A stretch of 64,000 nucleotides of DNA from WTFY01 sp965205685. Its GTDB lineage: Bacteria > Pseudomonadota > Gammaproteobacteria > UBA4575. Where the stretch lies: the NCBI GenBank assembly GCA_965205685.1, contig OZ242174.1:372001-436000 (forward strand), in the 5' to 3' direction. The notes beneath the pieces are model-generated. The model saw only the letters and a program-made list of their open reading frames with translations, was not told the DNA's origin and did not search any database. This document shows, piece by piece, positions 42,347 to 51,105 of the stretch. The translations under genes were made by a program, and so were the position numbers. Each line of letters begins with the position of its first letter. Positions within the stretch are counted from its first letter, which is position 1.

Positions 42347-43951
42347 ATGAGTTTTGACACCATCGCCATTGCCCTGGGGGATGTTACCTGGATCGCCCTT
42401 GCGTTCGCGCTCGGTCTTTTGTCGAGGACCGTCGGTCTGCCACCGCTGGTCGGCTTTCTCGTTGCCGGATTCGTGCTCAACCCGTTCGGGGTCACCAGCG
42501 GCGCGATGCTCGAGGCGCTCTCGGAGCTCGGCATCACCTTGCTGCTGTTCGTCGTCGGCCTCAAGCTCAACCTGCAAACGTTTGCACGCCCGCAGGTGTG
42601 GGCGGTCACAGGACTGCACATGGCCATCACCATGGTGGTGTTCGGGGCACTTATCTATGCGCTGGCGCTGGCAGGTGCGGCCCTGTTCGAAGGCCTCGAT
42701 TTTTCCACCGCGCTGCTGATCGCATTTGCCCTGAGCTTCTCGAGCACCGTGTTCGTGGTAAAGGCGCTCGAGGACAAGGAGGAGACCTCCTCCCTGCATG
42801 GTCGCATCGCCATCGGCATTCTTCTCGTACAGGATCTGGCCGCCGTCATCTTCCTCGCCGGCTCGGCTGGTCAGTACCCGGCGGGCTGGGCCATTCTCCT
42901 GTTGCTGCTGTTCGGCTTGCGCCCGGTGCTGAACGCCATCCTGGACCGTGTGGGCCACGGCGAGCTGCTGGTCCTGTACGGCTTTTTGCTGGCCGTGGGC
43001 GGCTCACAGCTGTTTGAGCTGGTCGGGCTCAAGGGCTACGTGGGCGCGCTCGTCATGGGCGTGTTGATCGCAAGCCACAGCAAGGGCATCGAGATGTCGA
43101 AGGTCATGTTCAGCTTCAAGAATCTCTTCCTGGTCGGGTTCTTCCTGTCCATCGGGTTGTCCGGGCCGCTGACGCTTGAGACGATACTCATCGGTGCCGC
43201 AATCACACCGTTCGTGTTCCTCAAGACGGCGCTGTTCTTCGCACTGCTGACCCGATACAAGCTGCGTGCGCGAACCTCGCTGCTGGCCTCGCTGAACCTG
43301 ACCAATTTCAGTGAATTTGGACTGATCGTTGCAGCCATCGGGGCCGCCAACGGCTGGATCGACAATGCCTGGCTGATCGTCATTGCAATCGCCATGGCCC
43401 TGTCCTGCGTGATCGCTGCAGGATTGAATGTCATCGCCCATCCGCTCTACACCCGCTACGGTGAGGTCCTGAAACGCCTGCAGCGCCCGGAGCGTCTGGC
43501 CGATGACCATGCACTCGATATCGGTGGTGCGAAGATCGCCATCATCGGCATGGGGCGTGTCGGCACCGGGGCCTACGACGACATGCACGAGCGCCACGGC
43601 GGTGCCGTCGTCGGCGTGGACACCAATCCTGTCAAGGTCGAGCGCCTGCAATCGAGCGGGCGCAATGTACTGCTGGGAGACCCCAGTGACACGGATTTCT
43701 GGGATCGCGTGCAGGCCACACACACCCTTGAACTGGTGATGCTGGCATTGCCGAACCTGGCATCCAACCTTGCCGTGCTGGATGAGCTCAAGACCGCCTC
43801 ATTCAATGGCCGGGTCGCGGCCACGGCCCGGTTTGCGGATGAGATCGAACCGCTTATGGAGGCCGGAGCATCCACCGTGTTCAATGTTTATGCGGAGGCG
43901 GGTTCAGGGTTTGCCACGCATGTGGCTGCACAAACATTCCCCCGTGCCTGA
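42347..43951 (+). CDS. Kef/CPA2-type cation:proton antiporter with a nucleotide-binding domain
   Basis: 534 residues. Ten or more hydrophobic helices fill residues 1-380, with the exchanger core LVGFLVAGFVLNPFG and the FVVGLKLNLQTF and ALSFSSTVFVVKALEDK motifs of KefB/YbaL proteins. A cytosolic TrkA-N-like Rossmann segment follows (KIAIIGMGRVGTGAYDDM, VVGVDTNPVKVERLQ), ending without a TrkA-C domain. It exports K+ or Na+ in exchange for protons and may respond to NAD(H) or glutathione state. A perfect inverted repeat lies at its start. Confidence 0.92.
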   Translation: MSFDTIAIALGDVTWIALAFALGLLSRTVGLPPLVGFLVAGFVLNPFGVTSGAMLEALSELGITLLLFVVGLKLNLQTFARPQVWAVTGLHMAITMVVFGALIYALALAGAALFEGLDFSTALLIAFALSFSSTVFVVKALEDKEETSSLHGRIAIGILLVQDLAAVIFLAGSAGQYPAGWAILLLLLFGLRPVLNAILDRVGHGELLVLYGFLLAVGGSQLFELVGLKGYVGALVMGVLIASHSKGIEMSKVMFSFKNLFLVGFFLSIGLSGPLTLETILIGAAITPFVFLKTALFFALLTRYKLRARTSLLASLNLTNFSEFGLIVAAIGAANGWIDNAWLIVIAIAMALSCVIAAGLNVIAHPLYTRYGEVLKRLQRPERLADDHALDIGGAKIAIIGMGRVGTGAYDDMHERHGGAVVGVDTNPVKVERLQSSGRNVLLGDPSDTDFWDRVQATHTLELVMLALPNLASNLAVLDELKTASFNGRVAATARFADEIEPLMEAGASTVFNVYAEAGSGFATHVAAQTFPRA

Positions 43952-43983
43952 ACCAAAAAGACCGGGGTTCAGGACAGGATCTT

Positions 43984-45162
43984 TTATCTGAATTCCAGGA
44001 AAACCGAACTGGAGTAGCCAAACGCATCCGAGTAGTCAACGCGTGCAGACGAATGGGAATCTCCGGGACCAAGACTCTCCCCCCGCCTTGCATAACGCAT
44101 GGTCGGTACGTCCGACAGGTACTCGATGCCTGCACCGAAACGAAGCGTCACGTGCTCGGAGTACGAGAAAGCCAATGAGGCCTGCAGGCCGACAGTGGCG
44201 GCCCATTGCGTATCACTGGTGCGGTGGTTCGTGACTTCGTCTATCGCAAACATGCCCGATGATATGAATGTGCGCTGTTTGCCATGGTAGTCTGCATCCA
44301 GGTAGTAGAGCCCGAGTGTGCCATCCACGGTGAAGTTCCAGTCCGGCCAAAGCGGGAAATCCCGACGGGTGCCGATTACCCCGCCCAGGTAGGAAGCATC
44401 CAGATCCTCGCTGAGGGTGAGATTGTTGACCGTGGCAGGGCGGTTGGACTCATAGGCGAACGTCCTGGTGTCCTGGCTTAATCTCTTGTAGCTGGGTCCG
44501 AAGTACATCGAGGCACCGGATTGGCCTGCCGGTTCGCCCCGCTTGCCCATGACCCAGTCCAGACCGTAAAAATCCACTTCCCGTTTGGTGCGGATGCGGA
44601 TGGGATCGCCCCAGGCAAAGATGGCAGAGCCGAACGGCAGGGCCGTGCCATCGATCCTTCCGACCCACCCGACCGTCCGAACATGGGGATCATCCCCGAT
44701 CAGATCGAGCAGGTGTCGCTGGGTCTGCGAAGTGAGGCATTCCCCGAGTACTGCACCGGGTGGACAGTGCTGGTCCTGGAACCGGGCGCGAACCTCCGCC
44801 CATGGGGCAGGGTCAGAGTCGTATTCACGGCTGTGCCTGGATGTATAGGAGGTGAGAAAGCCGCGCAGCTCGGTGAACCGGTGATCCTGTGCCTTGCCCA
44901 GGGCAAGGGCAAGCAACACGCCATCGTCTTCGCCGTCATAGTGGTCCAGATATCCGAGGACCTCTTCGCGCCCGTTGGTGCGGATGAACGGGCCGGACTC
45001 CGGCAGGTCAAGCCAATGAATGCCCACACCTGTTCTGATGTAAAAATCCTCAGTTGAGGTGCTAGGGGAAGCAGCGCTCCCCTGGAAGCAAAGCAGGATA
45101 AAAGCAGGAATCAATACTGAAGCACTTTTCAGCAGACCCCCTTTCTGTTTGATGGTTTCCAT
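43984..45162 (-). CDS. Probable outer-membrane beta-barrel protein
   Basis: About 392 residues with a signal peptide (ASVLIPAFILLCFQGSAA). Many alternating hydrophobic and polar strands occur in the second half (LGGVIGTRRDF, FTVDGTLGLYYLDADY, LRFGAGIEYL), and the end YSSSVFLEFR fits an outer-membrane barrel signal with Phe near the end. Two cysteines in the middle. I cannot name the family; it is not an obvious Slam. It begins seven bases after a TbpB-like lipoprotein gene, so the two should be co-transcribed and may work together. Confidence 0.7.
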   Translation of the reverse strand: METIKQKGGLLKSASVLIPAFILLCFQGSAASPSTSTEDFYIRTGVGIHWLDLPESGPFIRTNGREEVLGYLDHYDGEDDGVLLALALGKAQDHRFTELRGFLTSYTSRHSREYDSDPAPWAEVRARFQDQHCPPGAVLGECLTSQTQRHLLDLIGDDPHVRTVGWVGRIDGTALPFGSAIFAWGDPIRIRTKREVDFYGLDWVMGKRGEPAGQSGASMYFGPSYKRLSQDTRTFAYESNRPATVNNLTLSEDLDASYLGGVIGTRRDFPLWPDWNFTVDGTLGLYYLDADYHGKQRTFISSGMFAIDEVTNHRTSDTQWAATVGLQASLAFSYSEHVTLRFGAGIEYLSDVPTMRYARRGESLGPGDSHSSARVDYSDAFGYSSSVFLEFR

Positions 45163-45169
45163 GCCTTGT

Positions 45170-45997
45170 TCAATCTCTATCGCCGCCAAATGCCCCCAGC
45201 AGCCCCTGGGGGTGCTCGAATATCCCCCCTACTTCCTCGTGGTTGGGACCGTAGAACGTGCCCGACAGCCGATGATCGTCAGCATGATAGCGACCGAACT
45301 GACCGTCAATCACGGACATGTCCTCATAGACTAGGTCGCCGTGTTGCTGGCCTGTGGTGACATTGACCATGTCGGTCAGGTGTACATCCGCCATGACCTG
45401 CTCGCCGATCCTGACGGAGATACGGGCATCTCCTGTCACATACGAGTCAAGAGCAGTGACTGCAGCGTCATCCCTTGCCGATACAAAGCCGGTCCAGGTC
45501 GCTTCCACCTCGGGATTGGCCAGCGGCGCATTCCCGTTTACCGTGGCAAACATACGGATCGATCCCCTGTCAGGGTGCGACTCGCCTGTGAACGTGCGTG
45601 ATGTTGAGGCAAAGAGACTGTGCTCCATCCAGCCGACAAAGTTATGCGCTTCAATACCGAATCCCACAAAATTTTCGATGCCCGTGCTGATTCCGTTGGT
45701 ATCCGGAAGTATCGTGAGCTGATCAGGATCCACCTCGACGACCCTGTTTGCAGTCAGGGTTTGGGAATCGCCCACCTCGCAGTACTCGCCCCTGCAATCC
45801 ACGGAAACGCGTTCAGGTTCTGTGCTACCGGGCCTCCTGTTGATCCAGTCCGTAAAAAGGATGTGGGTGGAATTCGAGGCGACCCGTGTGTATTCCATGA
45901 TTGCCCGACTTTCTGCAGAAGGAGCTGGACTCCCGCCACAGGCGACAAGCCCGGCGCACAGCGTAAATACAAGGCAGATTCTGGGAATCATATACAT
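45170..45997 (-). CDS. TbpB-like surface lipoprotein
   Basis: 275 residues, lipobox LVAC with the lipidated cysteine at about position 20. The C-terminal half shows the transferrin-binding-protein-B-like barrel pattern, ending SGTFYGPNHEEVGGIFEHP then GAFGGDRD, the signature of this lipoprotein superfamily. Such proteins are surface-exposed and capture host or environmental ligands, often iron- or haem-related. The downstream gene, seven bases away, codes for a predicted outer-membrane barrel. Upstream is a long gap with no obvious Fur box that I can identify. Confidence 0.82.
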   Translation of the reverse strand: MYMIPRICLVFTLCAGLVACGGSPAPSAESRAIMEYTRVASNSTHILFTDWINRRPGSTEPERVSVDCRGEYCEVGDSQTLTANRVVEVDPDQLTILPDTNGISTGIENFVGFGIEAHNFVGWMEHSLFASTSRTFTGESHPDRGSIRMFATVNGNAPLANPEVEATWTGFVSARDDAAVTALDSYVTGDARISVRIGEQVMADVHLTDMVNVTTGQQHGDLVYEDMSVIDGQFGRYHADDHRLSGTFYGPNHEEVGGIFEHPQGLLGAFGGDRD

Positions 45998-46449
45998 ACT
46001 CCAATTAGTAGTTGGGAAATCGGGTGTGGGACATGGCTAAAATTTCCGCACTGCGCGTATCCCGCGGTGGCGGGTCAATACTCCTAAAGCAAATGGAAGC
46101 ACAGTGCAAGGGAATTGCAAGCGGTGGTTGCCAAACTCTAGGAAGATGGTGACGGCAACAGTCGAAGAACTTCTTCAAAAACGGCTTTAAAAGAAGTCGG
46201 ATAGGTTTTTATAGATGTACTCTTTACTAAAGCGGTAATATTTGCCTCTTCTGTACGCTCGTCTCTGTCGCGATCCACTTCTCTCTCCTTATCATCAACG
46301 CTTAGCAAGAACCCACTATAGAGGGAAGGGACAGAGTTTTTCAATCACACGCATATAGAAAAAAAGACAATTTTCTATATCTGTTTTCACAGACACCTCT
46401 CGATCCTGAAAGCTATGCAATGGCCTCCATTTTCGCTACCGACCGGCGT
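45998..46449. other. Intergenic region without a supported gene
   Basis: The stretch must hold the promoter of the TbpB-like operon (leftward). A 68-codon minus-strand frame at 46138-46344 (TTG start, MKNSVPSLYSG...) has no family and a poor ribosome site; I leave it out. An AT-rich inverted repeat at 46353-46380 is listed separately. Confidence 0.5.
46353..46380. repeat. Ten-base AT-rich inverted repeat
   Basis: ATATAGAAAA (46353-46362) and TTTTCTATAT (46371-46380) pair perfectly across an eight-base spacer. It lies 70 bases beyond the stop of the minus-strand secreted-protein gene. It could be a weak terminator or an operator; the stem is all A:T except one pair, so stability is low. Confidence 0.55.
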
Positions 46450-46962
46450 TTAGTTCCCGGACGCGTCATCCCGGGCCTGGCACTCCGCCTTATTGACGTA
46501 CAGGTAATGGCCGAGAAATTCATCAGTCAGGGCCGCGACGGCTTGCAAAATGGCCTGGTCGGAGTCTCCATGCCTGCCCAGAGTGCGGGTCGTCCACAGG
46601 GTGACGATCCCGCCGATGCCGTATCCCATGTTGCCGACAAACCGATTCAGGCTCAGCTCCATACTGAAGAAATCCCCGCCATCGGCAAGACTGACACGCG
46701 CGCTCAAGAATTCGTTGGAGTCAGCATCGAACAGATGCACCGCAGCAAGCTTCGATTCCAGCACGCGCTCGATCGCAGGACCGTGCAGGCCGATCTTGCG
46801 CGCGAGGTCATCACGCAGGGGCTCGGCAACGATGTTCAGCGGCGCGCAAAGGGAAAACAGGTTGCGCTTTTCGATATTCAGGGCCGCGGCATCTTGAGCG
46901 GCTGCGACCAGCAGCCCGAGTGCCGCCATTGCCACGATGCATTTGCGATACAGGGTGTTCAC
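46450..46962 (-). CDS. Secreted protein of unknown function
   Basis: 170 residues; a signal peptide (CIVAMAALGLLVAAAQDAAA) then a mature part with two cysteines (SLCAPLNIV and AECQARDD). GTG start. I recognise no family. It begins nine bases after the stop of the outer-membrane protein gene upstream, so the two are probably translated from one mRNA. Confidence 0.65.
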   Translation of the reverse strand: MNTLYRKCIVAMAALGLLVAAAQDAAALNIEKRNLFSLCAPLNIVAEPLRDDLARKIGLHGPAIERVLESKLAAVHLFDADSNEFLSARVSLADGGDFFSMELSLNRFVGNMGYGIGGIVTLWTTRTLGRHGDSDQAILQAVAALTDEFLGHYLYVNKAECQARDDASGN

Positions 46963-46971
46963 CGCAAAAGG

Positions 46972-47751
46972 CTAGCCGCCGAACCGGTAGGTGACACCTA
47001 GGCGCACCATCCCGAGTTCATTGTCGATCCTGTAGGGGCAGGGCCTTTGCGGACCATCCGGCCCGCAGCGGTTGTTGCCGGAATGGTTCACGTAGTGGGT
47101 GCTTTGCCCGAAATCCATGTACAGGCCCTCAAGGCGAATATCCCAGGGTTTCGACCAGCGGGTTTCGATGCCGGCCCCGGCCACCCAGCCTACCTCGGTG
47201 GTGTGATCGCTGAAGGAGTCGTCGGCATCCACGTACGGGTCGATGTTGCGCCCCGAATCGATGTCGGTGACCGAGCGGTCGATCCCGGACAGGGCTACTC
47301 CGGTGGAGGCGAATACCTGCACCGGCCCCATCGCTTGTTCGATGCCGACCCGGGCGGTCGCAAGCCAGCGAAACTCCACTTCCACCGTCTCATCCAGGCC
47401 CTCGGGATCGAGCCGGTTCGAGCGTGCCGTCATGTCTCCAATCATGCCGTCGATCTCAAGGCGCAACGGCAAGCCAGCGATTACGAGCCTGTGCCCGGCC
47501 AGCACGCCGAACACCAGCCCCGAGTCATGGTAGTCCAGCGTGTAGCCCGGCATTCCCCAATGGGCAAAGCCTTCCAGATCCTTGATCTCGTTGTTCGACC
47601 AGGCCGAGCCTGCAAGAAGACCGACGTACATCGGTGCGCCCTCATGGGCCGATTCGGCCAAAGCGAGACCCGGTGCGCCACCCAGCAGGATGGCACCTGC
47701 CAGTACCAGTGCGACAGGATGCCAGGGGCGTGTGTCGGAGGAGATTTGCAT
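46972..47751 (-). CDS. Outer-membrane beta-barrel protein (small porin-like)
   Basis: About 259 residues with a signal peptide (ALVLAGAILLGGAPGLALA). The mature part alternates strands typical of eight-stranded OmpA-type barrels: MYVGLLAGSAWSNNEI, LVFGVLAGHRLV, LATARVGIEQAMGPVQVFA, VGWVAGAGIETRW, IRLEGLYMDFGQ and a last strand MVRLGVTYRFGG. Function unknown. The upstream ATG (47772) is less likely because it lacks signal logic. Operon with the secreted-protein gene. Confidence 0.78.
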   Translation of the reverse strand: MQISSDTRPWHPVALVLAGAILLGGAPGLALAESAHEGAPMYVGLLAGSAWSNNEIKDLEGFAHWGMPGYTLDYHDSGLVFGVLAGHRLVIAGLPLRLEIDGMIGDMTARSNRLDPEGLDETVEVEFRWLATARVGIEQAMGPVQVFASTGVALSGIDRSVTDIDSGRNIDPYVDADDSFSDHTTEVGWVAGAGIETRWSKPWDIRLEGLYMDFGQSTHYVNHSGNNRCGPDGPQRPCPYRIDNELGMVRLGVTYRFGG

Positions 47752-47829
47752 GGGTGCCGTCCTTTGAATCATCCTTACTTATGGTGGCATTGCAGGCCGG
47801 TGATAGGCTTCCTGCTTATACGCGAAGCC

Positions 47830-47863
47830 TGTCATCGTGTCCACGGGCTACTCGACCTTGCTC
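47830..47863 (+). repeat. Direct repeat, left copy, flanking the cytochrome b561 gene
   Basis: This 34-base segment agrees with 48492-48525 at 30 positions, differing only in the four central bases (CGGG against AAAA). The right copy includes the last codons of the broken dinB gene; this copy is a stray piece of the same sequence on the other side of the cytochrome gene. Confidence 0.8.
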
Positions 47864-47867
47864 AGGC

Positions 47868-48458
47868 TCATGGACGACCGGTGGTCATCTTCCTGAGAGT
47901 GCGGTCTTTTCTTACAAAGTGGTGGTATAAGGCGGCGAGGGTATGACCCAGGATCAGCAACCAGACCACCCAGGCTCCCATGATGTCCTTGTGAAAAAAA
48001 TCAATGGGCTTTTCGAATTCCTCGAAGGTTAACCACAATCGGTCTGTCACTAGCCACTGAAATAATGCCGTGTCTTCAAATTTTGGGACGTCGAACAAGA
48101 AGAAATACTCGGTGTGTACGCCGGTACCGATATAGCCCGAGATCGGCATGGCGATCATCACAAGGCACAACGTGTAGTGCCCGCTCCGTGCAGCCAAGTG
48201 TTCAAACCGTGTTCCCGGGGCCGGGTCGGGATTCCGGTTCATGACACGCCAGATAATTCTGAGCACCACTACCACCCCGATCGTCACACCGACTGACAGA
48301 TGCAGCTGGAGTGCCGTCCAGTTTTCAGGCGTATCCTTCTCGGTAAACCATTGTCGATAGTAGACGGCGCAATAGGCCGCAAGAAACAGCAAGGCTGTTG
48401 CCCAGTGGAACCACTTCGCGACTGACCCGTAGTTTTCGGTGGTGTTCTTAATGGCCAT
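47868..48458 (-). CDS. Cytochrome b561 family protein
   Basis: 196 residues with four membrane helices. Haem-ligand histidines are in place: KWFHWATALLFLAAY (helix 1), LQLHLSVGVTIGVVVV (helix 2), a histidine in SGHYTLCLVMIAMPI and LLILGHTLAALYHHFV (helix 4). Such proteins move electrons between quinones and periplasmic partners. The gene stands alone between two 34-base direct repeats derived from the 3' end of dinB, so it may have been inserted or rearranged as a unit. Confidence 0.92.
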   Translation of the reverse strand: MAIKNTTENYGSVAKWFHWATALLFLAAYCAVYYRQWFTEKDTPENWTALQLHLSVGVTIGVVVVLRIIWRVMNRNPDPAPGTRFEHLAARSGHYTLCLVMIAMPISGYIGTGVHTEYFFLFDVPKFEDTALFQWLVTDRLWLTFEEFEKPIDFFHKDIMGAWVVWLLILGHTLAALYHHFVRKDRTLRKMTTGRP

Positions 48459-48491
48459 ACCGGGTGTCCTGATACTCTACGCGAACGGTAC

Positions 48492-48525
48492 TGTCATCGT
48501 GTCCAAAAACTACTCGACCTTGCTC
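48492..48525 (+). repeat. Direct repeat, right copy, at the 3' end of dinB
   Basis: See the left copy at 47830. Here the segment spans the stop codon of the dinB frame (minus strand) and its last few codons (SKVE). The two copies are in the same orientation and enclose the cytochrome b561 gene. Confidence 0.8.
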
Positions 48526-49887
48526 GGGCCCTGGCGCTGCAGGCTGACTCCAAAGCCGCGCCCGCGAATCACGGCCTTGGTACCGAATTTATCCTGGATG
48601 TTGTCCATCACCTGATCGACCGGGTCGTCACCCGAGGCCTCCTCGAACAGCTCGCCCTGGTGCAGCGGGTCGGCGGCAAGCAGGGGCGAGGCACCGACGC
48701 CGATCAGGCGAAACGCGCGCCCGTCAGCCTCACCTTCAAGCAATATCTCTGCGGTGCGAAACATGGCCTCGGCCGAGCGGCTCGGGGTATCCAGGCGCCT
48801 GGAGCGTGTCAGTAGGCGAAAGTCGGCGGTCTTGAGTTTCAGGGTTACACCGCGGCCCAGCACCTCTGCCTTTTTCATGCGGTTCGACAAGGTCTCGCAA
48901 AGCTTCCACAAGGTGGTGCGAAGCTGCTCCAGATCACTGGTGTCGCGCTCCAGGGTGATCTCCGAGGAGAGGCTTTTGGCTTCCCGTTCAGGATTGACCG
49001 TGTGCTCGTCCTCGCCCCGTGCAAAGCCGTACAGCGAATGGCCGATCTTGCCGTAGCGTGCCACAAGAGTCTGCTCATCGAAGGGAATCAAGTCGCCGAT
49101 TCGCGTGATCCGGTCACGGGCAAGGCGTTGTTGCAGGGCCCGGCCCACGCCCCACAGCATCTCGACCGGCTTGTCGGCCAGAAACGCGCGTGCCTCGGCG
49201 CGCCCGATCATGGAAAAGCCACGCGGCTTGTCCAGGTTGGATGCGATCTTGGCCAGAAACTTGTTGTAACTCAGCCCAACCGATACCGTGATGCCGAGCG
49301 TATCCTCGACCTCGCGCGCAAGCTGCACCAGCAAAACGGCCGGGCTTGTCTCGTGCAGCGCTTCGGTGCCGCCCAGGTCCATGTACGCCTCATCGATGGA
49401 CAGCGGCTCGACCAGGGGCGTGAGTTTCAGCATCATGGTTCGAAATGCCTCGCTCACCTGCCGGTATCTTTTCATGTCGGGACGCACCACGATGGCATCG
49501 GGGCAGGCCTTGAGGGCCTGGAACATGGGCATGGCCGAGTGCACCCCGTGGGCGCGGGCGAGATAACAGCAGGCGGCCACCACACCGCGATGTCGCCCGC
49601 CAACGATCAGCGGAAGCTCGCGATGTCGCCCGCCAACGATCAGCGGAAGCTCGCGCCACTCCGGTCGATCGCGTTTCTCAACAGCGGCGTAGAGGGGCTG
49701 GTGGCTGCTGTGTTGAGCCTGTGGAGCAAGCCGGTGCCATCTTACAAATTGCATCACAATCGAGATGCGCGAGGGCGAGTTCATGCAGTTCGTCGTGGCG
49801 CACCAGGCGCTTTGAACCACAGGAGGGGCATCCGGCGGCGATCTTCGCAACAAAGGTCATGCCGCAGTCTCGGCACAAGACGTTCAT
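48510..49887 (-). pseudogene. dinB: DNA polymerase IV gene (dinB) broken by an insertion and a duplication
   Basis: The N-terminal frame starts MNVLCRDCGMTF with a zinc-ribbon-like CxxC pair (CRDC, CPSC) and reads to HLDCDA, the first catalytic Asp. There, about 56 bases (49694-49749) interrupt the gene and shift the frame. The body resumes as LYAAVEKRDRPEW, followed by a 33-base duplication (49588-49653, ELPLIVGGRHR twice), then intact palm (LSIDEAYMDLGG), HhH and little-finger parts to the stop. A shortened product lacking the first catalytic Asp would be inactive. A second, intact Y-family gene at 36.6 kb might replace it. Confidence 0.82.
49588..49653 (+). repeat. 33-base perfect tandem duplication in dinB
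   Basis: Positions 49588-49620 and 49621-49653 are identical. Being a multiple of three, the duplication adds eleven residues without changing the frame. It falls in the region encoding the finger domain next to the nucleotide-binding site. Confidence 0.95.
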
Positions 49888-50131
49888 GGTTCGATCATAA
49901 GGCGCGTACCAGCCCAATCGTGGGGCACTCGTTCCTGGGTGTGTACTTTCATCGCATTGCGGTATCTGAGCACCGGTCCAAGAAGCCAGCAGCCGGCCCC
50001 CATTCAGGATTCATGAAAACCTCGCCACCGGCGGTATGCCTTTTCGCTTCCACCCCCTCGGACGGTGCGCGACGATGATGCCGGAGATGTTCCGCTTGCC
50101 TGTTTCTCTTGCCCAAGGACGCGAGGGCGTT

Positions 50132-51020
50132 ACATGTTTGAGAAATTCCCAGGGCCATGAACATGGCCGCGTTCGAACCGATCCCTTTTTGGAGTGCGCG
50201 CCTGAGCTGCGTGCTCCTGACCGTTCTCGGCCTGCTTCCTGCCCAATAAGCAGGTCAGCGGCCGAAACCGATGCCTTGCCAAAGATCGAGGTGTTCACCC
50301 ACGCGGATACCCCGATCACCGGCCTGCAGGCCCTGGCCGCCGGATCCGGACACGAAGGACTCAAGGTTCACATCCACGTGCTCCTCCTCCATCACCAGCT
50401 AGCGTAGGCGTTTTCGATGGCCTGCAGGCCTTGGAGGCGAAGTTCTCCGAGAACCTGCCCCGCGATCCTTTGCAGGCGCGCCGCCAGGCCCTTGAGCGGA
50501 TCTACCAACTCAACAAGACAGACCGTGTGACGGCTGCAACGTGCGGCCGTGCGGCCTGGCAAGGGCGGTACACTACGGAATCGACCGCTACCCGGCCATG
50601 ACATGTTTGAGAAATTCCCAGGGCCATGAGTGGGGCCGTGTCCGGACCGATCCCTTTTTGGAGTGCACGACTGAGTTGTGTACTCCTGACCGTGCTCGGC
50701 CTGCTTCCGGTACAGGCCGAAACCGATGCCGTGCCAAGGATCGAGGTGTTCACCCGTGCGGATACGCCGATCATCGGCCTGCAGGCTTTTTCCGTCGGTT
50801 CCGGATACGAAGGGCCCAGGGTTCACATCTACGTGCTCGATGGCCTGCAGGTGCTGGAGGCGAAGTTCTCCGAGAATCTGGCCCGCGATCCTTCGCAGGC
50901 GCGCCGCCAGGCCCTTGAGCGGATCTACCGGCTCAACAAGACAGACCGTGCACGGCTGCAACGTACGGCCGTTGGCCTGGCAAGGGCGGTACACTACGGA
51001 ATCGACCGCTACCCGGCCAT
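50132..51020 (+). repeat. Tandem duplication of the TIGR03757 gene region
   Basis: The unit begins ACATGTTTGAGAAATTCC at both 50132 and 50601, giving a 469-base period. The first copy ends inside the gene at the codons for YPAM, where the second copy begins. Several indels have accumulated in copy 1, so the duplication is not brand new. Confidence 0.88.
50157..50600 (+). pseudogene. Dead copy of the TIGR03757 ICE gene
   Basis: The copy starts MNMAAFEPIPFWSARLSC and continues into LLTVLGLLPAQ, where TAA ends the frame. Further on, indels relative to the live copy include an extra segment of about 30 bases near 50385-50415, and the 3' third of the gene is missing because copy 2 starts there. 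Only the signal-peptide part could be made. It precedes the intact copy directly. Confidence 0.85.
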
Positions 51021-51105
51021 GGTGTTCGACGGCCAGTTGGTCGTGTACGGCCTTACCGACCTCGAAGCCGCCCTGGCTCACTACAGGCGCTGGCAGCGGC
51101 CATGA
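50626..51105 (+). CDS. TIGR03757 family integrating conjugative element protein
   Basis: 159 residues of the PFL_4709/TIGR03757 family found in ICE transfer operons. A signal peptide (CVLLTVLGLLPVQA) leads to a thioredoxin-like-sized periplasmic part with IEVFTRADTPIIGLQAF and RAVHYGIDRYPAMVFDG. There is no CxxC. It probably helps assemble the mating pore. The stop overlaps the start of the TIGR03756 gene (ATGA), and it is preceded by a dead duplicate. Confidence 0.9.
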   Translation: MSGAVSGPIPFWSARLSCVLLTVLGLLPVQAETDAVPRIEVFTRADTPIIGLQAFSVGSGYEGPRVHIYVLDGLQVLEAKFSENLARDPSQARRQALERIYRLNKTDRARLQRTAVGLARAVHYGIDRYPAMVFDGQLVVYGLTDLEAALAHYRRWQRP

